Below are positions 1 to 9,500 of a DNA stretch of 64,000 bases, one piece after another (positions within the stretch are counted from its first letter, which is position 1; each line of letters starts with the position of its first letter). The notes beneath the pieces were generated by a model that was given only the letters and a program-made list of their open reading frames with translations, had not been told where the DNA came from and searched no databases. The stretch lies in NCBI GenBank assembly GCA_010093605.1, contig MU004188.1, positions 754,341 to 818,340 on the forward strand. Direction: 5' to 3'. The position numbers and the translations under genes were made by a program. This stretch comes from Lophium mytilinum (Eukaryota; Ascomycota; Dothideomycetes; Mytilinidiales; Mytilinidiaceae).

Positions 1-129
1 GCAGCAGGCAAAACATTCCCTAACTAGCCGAGCTTCAGCCGAGCTTCCTCAGAAAGTTGAACAAGCAACGCACGGATCAAGAGCGAGAACTCGCTTAACA
101 ATAAGAGCCCCACTTATTAATCTGGTGAA

Positions 130-590
130 TTTACTGCTCTGCCTTCCACGCTTTTCGAACGCGCCAAGACCTGCTCCCTTGATGGACTGCACGTAAGCGG
201 CTTTGCCCGCAACTTTCAATCTGTGTCAGCCAGTCGCAGTCAGTTGTGCATCTGCGTCCCGCTCTGCGGATGGCAGATGCGGCGCTCCACACTTTTACGG
301 CGGCCAAGACGTGCCGGTTCTGGAAGAGAACGGGTGGCAGATACAGTCTTCAACACTTCTGCGTTGGCCAAGACTTGCCGCTTCTGGGGGAGAGAGGGGG
401 TAAAGGGGAGTCTTGTGAATGTGTATCCCGCTCTACGGATGGCAGATACGGCGCTCCACGCTTTTGCGAAGGCCAAGACTTGCCCCTTCTGGAAGACAGG
501 GGGAAGCCAATCATGGATCTGTATCCCGCTCTACGGATGGTAGATTCGGTCTTCATCACAGGCCTAGACTGGCCGTTCCAAGATAAGGTG
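130..590. repeat. Degenerate tandem repeat, about four copies
   Basis: A core of about 62 bases recurs near 273, 337, 441 and 540, with a weaker fragment near 140. Each copy has a gcagatncggcgctccac-like start, a central ggccaagacttgcc and an end like ttctggaaga. A spacer like tcccgctctacggatgg precedes three of the copies (about 255, 425 and 523). Overlapping open frames on both strands here follow the repeat rather than any protein family I recognise, so I annotate no gene. The copies are too diverged to be a recent array. Confidence 0.7.
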
Positions 591-1179
591 ATGCTGCGAG
601 AATCTACCATCACTTCAATCGCTGCATGAATCTGTGGCTCCTATACCGAGGCATAGATGTTTCTCTTATACATCTCGTTCGTTTACGACAGTCTCGACAA
701 GTTCTTGGTTGTCTACGATTGTTGGAAATGTGCATGTGCCGTATCTGTGACTTGGACCACGGGCCAAATGTTCTTCTACCTTTGGCCTTCCCACTCTCCA
801 GGTTGCTTGAACATAATGTAGAACATAATGTAGAATTACTTGAATCCGTGGTTGCTGATTTCGGACTTCCTTTTCTCGAGGATTCGCATACTCTTGCTAT
901 GGTGGTGTACTCTTGTCTTGCAACGCTTAGGGTTCTACAAAGGTATAAAAACGCGCTAAACGCCCAGTTTGGCAAGAGTTCAACAGCTCTCCGTGCCACC
1001 CACTTTTGACCGCTCTGGAAGACAGCCTCATGCTCAGCGAATGCTAGGGATGTTCAAATTTGTTCTGATTCGAGCTCACTGGGATCTGACGTCTTCTCGG
1101 TTTCTTTGGTATGCTATCAAGAATCCCTTCTCACTCACATCGCCCCCACAATCTCCATCACCCTCACATGCCCCCTCCA
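591..1179. other. Intergenic stretch, no supported gene
   Basis: Two overlapping open frames of about 128 codons lie on opposite strands (626-1009 and 610-999). Neither has a recognisable domain, and their overlap argues against both. The only structure I see is a perfect 12-base direct duplication, aacataatgtag, at 810-821 and 822-833. Confidence 0.5.
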
Positions 1180-2222
1180 TCACCCAGCCGGCTTCGGCCG
1201 ATGCGCCAGCGTGAACATCGGGCCTTGCGCCTCTTTCTCCTTGCCTTTGCCCATCGCAGTAGAAGGTTGGGATACGGTTTTCTGAGCAATATAGTCGGTG
1301 ACGACTTTTGCCGTGCTCTGGTACTGCGCGCTCTCCGGCCCGAAAGTCGCGAGAGTGTTGCGGAGAGAGGATTGGAGCTGTGGGGAGTTTTGAGTCGGGG
1401 TTGAGGGGGGGAGGCGCGTAGAGAGTTTGAGAGACGGGGGAAGGATGAAATTGAGTGAATCGATATGAATGAAAGATAGTAATTGGAGGCAAGGGGGGAA
1501 AAGATTGGGAGAATGAGATGTGGATGATGCTGAAAGTGGGACATGAGTAGGTCAGGATACGTACGGAGGCGAGGATGCGGGCGGTCTCCGGGCAGGCCCC
1601 TCAAAAAGGCCCCTTCGTCACGTGCCCATATAAGCGAATTTTGTGAACATCATAAAACTCACAGGCCTACACTTAGTACTAAAGAATCAATAAATCTATC
1701 TATCGCGTTGCAGCCTTATTAAATACCATCGGATTATTACTTTTGCGAGCGCGCTTTTGTGCCTAGGGCTAGGCCTAGTAGGACCCTCACCAAATTCGAC
1801 GCTAATATTAATTATATCACATTCCTTGGTAATAGAGATGACGGGGCCATCACGCACAGCACGCTGGAAGGGGATCCGCACCATATTTTGCAGCAGATCC
1901 CGCCTGTTCTAGCTGCTCCGCGTGTAAAAGATATAGGGAAACCACCTGTAGTGCAGATTCGAAGCGCCCGGCATTATCCTAGGTTATATATCGGCTTGGT
2001 GTGGATCTGTAGAATAGAGTCCTTCTCCTCTTATCCTGCGCCTTTTTCTGTACACGAGCGTTGGGAGATTACTTGGCAGAGATGGAAGATGAAGATAGGA
2101 GAGAGAGGGCCGTGTTAATTTTGTGAAGTTCATAAAATAAGTTAACGAGCACGTGATGAAGGGGCCTTTTTGAGGGGCCTGCCCGGAGACCGCCCGGCGA
2201 GGATGTCATCGATTTCTGCCAT
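1180..2222 (-). pseudogene. Small two-exon gene split by a DNA transposon
   Basis: On the minus strand an ATG at 2222 starts 26 bases of coding sequence that stop exactly at the transposon target duplication. Beyond the element the same frame resumes at 1568, reaches a donor at 1565/1564 (gtacgt), crosses a 187-base intron to an acceptor at 1378, and continues from 1377 to a TGA ending at 1180. Counting the 9-bp duplication once, the pre-insertion product is 75 residues: it starts MAEIDDILAS, has a probable helical middle, a Lys/Glu-rich stretch (GKGKEKE) and ends HRPKPAG. Element plus duplicated target adds 628 bases, which is not a multiple of three, and the element supplies no in-frame start. 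The allele therefore looks inactivated unless the element is removed or skipped. I do not recognise the family. The clean frame across the intron is the main support that the gene was real. Confidence 0.72.
1578..2196. mobile_element. Non-autonomous TIR DNA transposon (MULE-like MITE)
   Basis: The left terminal inverted repeat (1578-1625) and the right one (2149-2196) are 48 bases and differ at one position; the outermost bases are cgggcggtctccgggcaggc. The element is flanked by the perfect 9-base direct repeat gcgaggatg (1569-1577 and 2197-2205). Nine-base duplications with long TIRs are typical of Mutator-like elements. Weak inverted similarity continues inside the ends around gtgaacatcataaaa and gtgaagttcataaaa. 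The 523-base interior has no transposase-like frame, only a 119-codon open frame without recognisable motifs, so the element would need an enzyme in trans. Near-identical TIRs and an intact duplication suggest recent insertion. Superfamily assignment is inference. Confidence 0.88.
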
Positions 2223-2507
2223 GGTTGGAACGCTTCCACCGTGTTACTTCAGTGTGCTGTCATCACCTTCCACTGCGAGCTCGATAAGGGCTTAAGTGAA
2301 GTTTAGGTACGTGAAGGTGGTGTTGAGAGTTTCTTTTGGGGGTGAATTTTCGCGGAGATGTCGTTTTAGCGTGGGGTTAGCTGATTGGCCGAGTCCTGTG
2401 CTAGAACTACAGTGACAGGCCACAAGTCTAAGCACACTGGTTCACCACTGCTTAGGGCACCCCCACAGGATCTCGAAGACTGAAAGCCGATATCAAGCGT
2501 CAAGCAG
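2223..2507. other. Spacer upstream of the split small gene
   Basis: This includes the likely promoter of the minus-strand small gene starting at 2222. I see no open frame or clear promoter motif. Confidence 0.4.
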
Positions 2508-2960
2508 TGCAAATTAGACTGCCTTTTGACTAACTAGCTGCCCAGCAGCCAGGCTACCCCCAACAGTGGTGTTGGGCGGGCAGAGTTCAGCGAGTCTATG
2601 TCCAGATTTGTGACCTAGGACTGTAAATATGCAGTCGAGGATCCTAAAACCACATACAGTAGAAATCAGGCTACTGTGTGACTGATTAAAAACGCGTTGG
2701 CTGGGGTCTTCCTTACACTGCTATTTTGACTGCAAAAGAGAGACCTAAGAATATCAATCTAGCGCTGGTAGGATTTATAACCTCTAAGTAGGATGTTGAG
2801 TTTAGTGCATTAGAAATTAGACTACACTTTGACCACTCGGACATGTGCTAGCTGAAGTCCTCCTGCCCCGAACGGTGGTGTCGAGTGAGCATGTTGGAGC
2901 CGAGCTGTAATGAGTCTGTGTGCCCAGACTTATGGCCTAATACTGTAGATGCAGCTTAGC
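2508..2960 (+). repeat. Pair of diverged direct repeats
   Basis: Two blocks of about 150 bases align in the same order. Copy A is about 2508-2655 and copy B about 2805-2955. Shared anchors are aaattagactnnnntttgac, tagctg, a ggtggtgt(t/c)g core, gagtctatgt/gagtctgtgt, cagattt/cagactt, and ctgtaaatatgcag/ctgtagatgcag. Mismatches are mostly transitions, as expected for an old duplicate decayed by repeat-induced point mutation. A partial third copy may start near 2680 (gaaatcaggctactgtgtgac). There is no coding potential. Confidence 0.65.
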
Positions 2961-3347
2961 TACCCATTATACTACGAAAGCGGCTTCACCAAGACAAGAA
3001 CATTGCAAATGGATCAGATTTGTATAATAGAATTGGCTGCATTTATGGTATGTAGCCTACCGCCATGTTTGATTCGAACATGGTCAATAAAACGAATGTA
3101 AGTCCATAAAAGGAATGATAACTACTGCGGAAGCCCTGGGGCTCTGCTTGAGATGGATGAAAAGCAGAACCACATTTTCCAAGCCCAGATTCAAGACGCT
3201 TCCATTTTGACATACCAACCCATGGTATCATATACCCAAGAAGCTCAAAAATCAACCGAAAACCTTATATCTGCTCATCGTCCGTTGCGTCGTGACAGCG
3301 TGTTGAGGGAGCGGGAATACTCCAACAGCTGCAGTTGCTCGTCCGGC
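2961..3347. other. Intergenic spacer
   Basis: This is the 3' flank of the minus-strand hypothetical gene ending at 3348. No further gene or repeat is supported. Confidence 0.4.
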
Positions 3348-4880
3348 CTAAAGCATAAGACGCCAAGGATTGTATTCGAAGGCACTCATGCTGCTGAGGC
3401 TGCTCGCACGTTGGCGATTTGGGCAGAAGGACGGCGCTTCAGGATTCAGGTCATGGCGCGGAGTCAGGCGCTGGAGTGCGATGTCGCCTCCGCTTGACAT
3501 ATCTCTACGAGGGTAGGTATCCCTTCGTGGTGGTAGAGCCTGGTCCCTCCAATTGTATTTGTGAGGTCCTGAGAAGGTGGTATCGTCTTCGGCATCAACA
3601 AGAGGGTCGTCGTCGCTTCGTCGTCGCAGGCGTGAGGCGATGTCGCCGTAGATCTCCGGGTCCGACTCGTCCTGAGGATATTCGATCGGGTCTGATATAT
3701 CAATCAAGGTTCGGTCTAAGTCCTCGTCCGAGTCGCTGGAGCTGTCTGAGTCCTGGGAGCTATCCGAGCCGCACTGAGGATTAACGTCGGTGTCCCTGTA
3801 TCGGATGACTTGTACATTATCGTCCCCGTTGAACTCAGCCAATGCTTCCTTAGTCAAAGGAGTCGAGGTAAGCTTTGGGACTTCTGGGATATCTCCTTGG
3901 CCTTCTTCTTGGATTTTCGCCACCGAACTCTCTGGTCTGGGCCCGAACTTTTCTTCCAGCCGCTTCAAGTCGGATTTCAGCTGCTCCAGCGTCATGTTGG
4001 CCTCTTTAACTTCGGGATCTTCAAGAGTGACACTTTCCATCTGAGCCGTAGCCGCTTCCAATTTGCAGTCATCATTTTGTTGGGAGAGGAGGTTATCGAT
4101 TGGCGTCGCGGGATCTGTAGCTGTGAAAGTTGAAAGCTTCTCCGCTTCTAATCGAGCGTGTAACTCTTCACGGCTGAAGTAGGAGGAGTCCTTCATAAAG
4201 CTAGTGTTGTGGTATCCCTCCTCACTCTGAGTGGCATGAGAACCCGGGTTGTACCAGCTAGATTTCCGGTGGTAGAAAGCAGTTCTACGGTAGTTGTCCT
4301 CCGGGCGATGGTTTTGCTCGGGATCCCAAGACACCCTGCGCTTTGGCTTCTCGTTCTGCTCGGTGACCTTCGTGATCTTGCCAGTGGGTTTCCTGGTAGG
4401 GTTTACCACCATTGCCTTCTTCTTGGATTTCCAAGGTTTGGTCGTGGTCATTTTGGGCTTGACCGGATTGAATTCAGCGCCCGGCGGCCAGGTAACGAAG
4501 TAGCCTTCGGATTCAGCGTAGTTCAGAGCATGCTGGGCCGACTGAACACCAGAAATCCACTTCAGCGGGTTGGTGTCGGGGGTACGGTTCTCCCACTCCA
4601 TTTCTAGCGCTACCTGTTCTTCGAGCTTGCCGATCTCTTTGACGACAGCAAGCTTAGCAGCTCGCGTGCCTCGGCGATATCCAGAGTACTTGACAGAGCC
4701 TCTAGTCAAACCGTTAAGCTCAGCTTCGCGGCGGGTGTAGTGTCGCATTTTCGATTGGAGGTCGCAGACTGGACAGAGTTCGGTGATCTTAGAAGCGCTG
4801 GGGTGCAGCAGATGGTTGCATGATGTCGCGCGTCTCGGTTCGTCGACTGCTTCGGCAGCTCTTTTCACCTTCTTCGCCAT
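3348..4880 (-). CDS. Hypothetical protein, 510 aa, acidic and disordered C-terminus
   Basis: I do not recognise the family. The frame is open from 5156, but I chose the ATG at 4880 (MAKKVKRAAE). It has A at -3 and G at +4, and the upstream 92 codons read like 5' leader. From this start the protein is 510 residues. Near the N-terminus it has four Cys/His positions (SCNHLLHP, then LCPVCDL) that could bind a metal, followed by a Lys/Arg-rich helical segment. A short ordered block around NPLKWISGVQSAQHAL follows, then a basic linker (KPWKSKKKAM), a probable coiled coil (TLEQLKSDLKRLEEKFG) and an acidic serine stretch (SSDSDEDLDRT). The C-terminus is low in complexity. A nuclear or chromatin role is possible from composition only. 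No introns are needed. Confidence 0.7.
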   Translation of the reverse strand: MAKKVKRAAEAVDEPRRATSCNHLLHPSASKITELCPVCDLQSKMRHYTRREAELNGLTRGSVKYSGYRRGTRAAKLAVVKEIGKLEEQVALEMEWENRTPDTNPLKWISGVQSAQHALNYAESEGYFVTWPPGAEFNPVKPKMTTTKPWKSKKKAMVVNPTRKPTGKITKVTEQNEKPKRRVSWDPEQNHRPEDNYRRTAFYHRKSSWYNPGSHATQSEEGYHNTSFMKDSSYFSREELHARLEAEKLSTFTATDPATPIDNLLSQQNDDCKLEAATAQMESVTLEDPEVKEANMTLEQLKSDLKRLEEKFGPRPESSVAKIQEEGQGDIPEVPKLTSTPLTKEALAEFNGDDNVQVIRYRDTDVNPQCGSDSSQDSDSSSDSDEDLDRTLIDISDPIEYPQDESDPEIYGDIASRLRRRSDDDPLVDAEDDTTFSGPHKYNWRDQALPPRRDTYPRRDMSSGGDIALQRLTPRHDLNPEAPSFCPNRQRASSLSSMSAFEYNPWRLML

Positions 4881-6553
4881 GTCGCAGGACGGAGGATCTT
4901 TTATCGAAGAAGGCGCGTTGCGGTGTGCAATTTGAGAGGGAGGGCCGGATGCGTCGAGGTGGGCGGTGTCGGTGTCGAAGTGGGTGGTAGTTGTGTCGAA
5001 GTAGGTGATTGCTGTGAAGAAGAGATTGAGGATGTTCATGAGTGGCAGAAGAGAAGTTGGTGGAAAGATTAAAAGGGAGCCCGCCAGCCACCTTTTTAAA
5101 GTGAGAGATGCCGCCGCGCTTCGTTTTTTCTCAAAGTGAATTGAACGCTCGACCAATCACGCTCAAGGCCTCAATAGGTATTTACAGCGCCAGGCGGTAG
5201 TCCAGCAGTCGTAGATAGACTCAAGCCGAAAACCAGGATCTCGAGTGGGAGCCATGATATTCCGGGGCTGGCTTCGTCGCCAAGTATTCTTTCCATCGCG
5301 AACATTTGAAGCTGCTCGGAAAGGGACCGCCACGGGTCGGTCACGTGATACATTGAGTTTCCTCATGAGAAGTTTGTGAAATGCTGGAATGCATACATGA
5401 ACCTGTGATCGGGGCTGGTGAAAGACCATGGCTCGTCAAAGGCTGAAAATTTTAGGGCGTATTTTGAGTGTTGGCGTCGAGTTCTAGGCAGGTTTCTCCA
5501 GATGTCGGCCATACTTTTCGCCTCTTCCAACGCTGATAATGCATGTCGGCCAATTCGAACTATCATACTGGAATCAAGTCAATATGGGGGGAAAGCACGA
5601 TAATGAGTCGCACGGATGAGGTAGCAATAGCGCCAGATAAGGCAATCTGTCGGAGAACTGGAATTGAGATATACAGGAGCTCTGGTACGAAATGGCCATT
5701 TTCAGACACTTAAAGTAGAGCAGCTGCAGCTTTTTGTTAGGCGACGGCTCTTGTCTTTCGGCACCATAGCATGAGATGGGAAGGTTGAGATAGACCTAGC
5801 TATAACCGTTCTGACGGAATTGAAAGATAGAGGGCCCGATCCTGCACTTGGTGAAGAGGCATTTGCTAACTGAATGTCCGTCTGAATTCCCTGGCAAGTT
5901 CCTTTGGATTATCAAGCGGGCTTAACTTCGTCCACAGCACTCGATGCCATGGCCCTAGATATAGCTGTATTGTGTGTGCGTGTCTTCTGTCGTCAGCGGT
6001 ATCCTATTAGAACCCGCGTTCGAGCTGGCCCTGGTATTCCATTCAGCTATCGTCGGCCACGATTCACTCCATCCGGCAGGGCTCCTGTACAGAACGACGT
6101 CGCCGTTGGGCTATAAATACAGCAAGTGCAGCGCTTGGCTCAGGGACAGCCCTATCATAGCGGCGAAGCGTCACTCGGCTTGTGTGTCAGCAGCCGGCCA
6201 ATAATACCTGGCACAGAGTGGAGTCTAGTGCTTCCGCATCGACATTGAGGGACCTGGGACGCGCATCAGGGCATTTCAGCTCCCAACGTCCATCCGACTC
6301 CTCCTCGCCGTCGCAGAAACACCACGCCTTAGGAGCACCACTCCCATACGTCCCTGTGCGCCTTCCATCCGCTCGTTCACACCCGCGCCGCATTTGCATC
6401 CAACGCTCTGCTGAAACGGCGTTTGCGCTTATCCTGATTTCGCGTCGCAGCTGAACCCCTTCGAGAATTTACGAACTCCTCCTCGATCCCCGAATTATGA
6501 CCTCCGCGCCTCGATGAAGTTCTGCATAAAACACAGGAGCGCCGGCAGTTCCA
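4881..6553. other. Shared 5' region between divergent genes
   Basis: This 1.7-kb gap separates the start of the minus-strand hypothetical gene from CCH1 on the plus strand, so it holds both promoters and leaders. Short open frames on both strands (for example 5363-5566 and 5904-6204) have no recognisable domain. The only promoter-like sequence I would mark is the TATA motif at 6112. Confidence 0.5.
6112..6119 (+). promoter_or_regulatory. Candidate TATA box of CCH1
   Basis: TATAAATA lies 442 bases before the CCH1 start codon in a GC-rich context. If it is used, the leader would be about 400 bases. There is no other evidence. Confidence 0.35.
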
Positions 6554-9500
6554 ATGGCCTCCCCTGATCCAAATCATCGGAGGAACCTTACCACCCCGCA
6601 GTCGATACCGTTGCAAGACCTCAATCGCCCCCCAGACGACGACGATGACCACCATGGCCAGGGAGCGGCGCAGCACCGTAGGACGCTCAGCGATAGAGGG
6701 AGGAGCATGCTCAACAGACAGATGGGCGCGCTCTCTGGGGGACACTGGGGCTCGCAATATAGCCCCATAGCGGAGCGCTCGCCGAGTCCAACACGCCTGG
6801 GTACCCGACCGCCGCATGTAGATACTGCTTATAATGGAGGACATGGCGGCGCTATGCCTCACGAAGATGGGGAATACTCGCCTATAGAGGATGTTGGTGC
6901 TTTCCAGTCCGCCATCGGATTCGGCTTCGCAGGTCTCAGCTTCCAAGGTGAAGCGCCGTATTCGCCTCAGGCGCCTCAGACACCACCTTCCGCGAGCAGA
7001 ATCCAACCTCGCCCCTTGTTAACGCATAGTGACAGCGATCCCTACTTGCCAGGACATGAATCCGAGGAACTGGGCTACTTCTCTCCCACATACGAGGACA
7101 CAGCGCGGTTGACGGACGAACGACATCTTCAGCCCATTAGCGGCGCCCCTACCACGCCGATATCGCCACGAGACAGATCTAGCTTTCAAAGTGTGCGATT
7201 CTTGACACCATCCGCAGGCTCGCCGGCCTCAAAATTGGGTGACGATCTGCACAATGCTGAAGCTGGAATGCACAGCCCAGGAGGACTTCGGAGGAACAGT
7301 TCAGCGAGGAAACGATCCCTTTCGCCCTCGACACTCGAGTCGCCGCTACATAGGGCTGGGACTATCATGCGGAACATGTCCCAGCGTGTGGTCAACATCA
7401 GCAATGAGCCCGAGCTCGTCGAACGAGCCATTCGGAGGAAGTCATCCTTGAAACATAGAATGGATGAGCCGCCTTCATTCCCAGCGATGCCGGAGTACAC
7501 CAATGATGGATCTACTTCCCCCATAGAGAAACCACCAACCCCGACAACTAGGAAGATTCCAGATGCTCAATGGCGACGGCAGGCGAACCCACTGCGTGGG
7601 AAGTCACTGGGCATATTTTCCCCGGACAACAAAATCAGGTTATGGCTTTGTGACTTCCTCACACACCCGGCTACGGAGCCGCTTTTGCTAGTCCTAATCC
7701 TCATTCAAACCGTACTTCTAGCGGTTGACTCTGGACGTAACGTGTTTAATGATCCCAGATCTAAACGCTGGGGCACGTCAGGGATTGACTATGGCTTGCT
7801 GGCTCTGTTCGTCATATACACGATCGAGATCGTGATCCGATCTATAGTCTCTGGGTTCATGGTGAATCCTGTGGAATACAGCACCATCAACCGCAAAGTC
7901 GGACTCCGTGAGGCGGTGATAAGTAAAGGGCGCGCCGTCTTCAACGCAGACCGACAGCCATCTGTTAAACGTACTGCTTCCACCTTTGAGCCCCAGCAAC
8001 CCTCTGTGTTACGAAGCTTCACCGCAGTTCAGATGGAGGCTGACCATCCTGGCAATGTTCGACAGCAGGCCCGCATTCGACTTGCCCATCGGGCATTCCT
8101 TCGACATTCCTTCAGTAGACTAGATTTCATTGCGGTGGTGTCGTTTTGGATTGCCTTTGCACTCGGTGTTTCTGGGATCGAATCGCGTCGTCACATTTAT
8201 GTCTTTCGAATGCTAAGTTGTTTGCGCATTCTTCGACTGCTCAACCTGACAAGTGGTACAACTGTGAGTTAAAGTGCCTTCTTCGCATAGGGATTGCCTT
8301 CTAAATCATCCTGACAGGTCATTCTGCGAAGCTTGAAAAAGGCTGCCCCACTTTTAGTTAACGTGGCCTTTCTCATCAGCTTCTTTTGGCTCTTGTTTGC
8401 AATTATTGGTGTGCAAACCTTCAAGTCTAGCTTGCGGCGCAACTGTGTCTGGATAGACCCTACGGGTGTTTCAAACTTCACCAACGAAGATCAATTCTGT
8501 GGGGGGTATCGGGACAACAATACCGGAACGCTAATGCCATATCTCAAGGCGAATAATGAGGCAGGAACAGACAAGCACAAAGGCTTCATATGTCCACGAG
8601 GTTCAATATGCATCGAGGGAAACAACCCATTCAATGGAACAGTAAGCTTTGACAACATTTTCCAGTCCCTGGAACTAGTGTTTGTCATCATGTCCTCCAA
8701 TACGTATTCCGATCTCCTTTACAAGGTCGCCGATAGTGACTACTTAGCCGGTGCAATTTGTAAGCTTTTCCCAGCTGTATTCGAGGATTTTAGCGCTAAT
8801 GTTGCTAGTCTTCGCCGCTGGTATTGTCATTATGAGTCTCTGGTTGATCAATTTGGTCGGTTACTTCCTGTTCATACCCAGAGAAGACACTGACTTTATA
8901 AGCTCATTGCCGTCATCACATCGTCATTTCAAGTCATTAGGGAAGAAAGCAAAGCTAGTGCCTTCACTGGCCAGGAGAAGTAAGTTCCTCATCCTAAGTG
9001 ACGATGCGTGATTCTGTTCTAAGGCTGACTCATCGTAGCGAGCCAATTGCAGATGGAGACTCTGAAAGTACTCGAAAGCGTCGTGTGAGCACTCTGAAGC
9101 GATTTTATGATAAATCTTCATGGTTTTGGATCCTCGTAATCTCTTATGGCCTGATTTGCCAGTCTTTGCGAAGTGCGAGCATGAGTCCCCACCGGGAGCG
9201 GTTCATAAGTAAGAACAGATTCCACGTGTATCCGATTCGCTCTCGCTAACTTTTAGTGAGACATGTCGGAAACCGCAGTTTCTCTCATTCTACTATTCGA
9301 AATCGTTCTACGATTTCTGGTGGATTGGCGCCATTTCTTCCAGAGCAGGCGCAACGTCGTGGATCTTGGCTTGGCAATCATTACCACCGTGATACAGATA
9401 CCAGCCGTGAAGCACGCACGCGACGGGAGACCTTATGCTTGGCTAACAATCTTCCAAATTGTGCGAATATACCGGGTGGTCTTGGCTGTGCCGCTTACAC

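Noticed and set aside
610-1009. Overlapping 129- and 127-codon frames on opposite strands
   Set aside because: No domains, no leader, mutual overlap, and proximity to repeats make coding use unlikely.
1759-2118. 119-codon frame inside the MITE
   Set aside because: Too short for a transposase and without catalytic motifs; regarded as chance.
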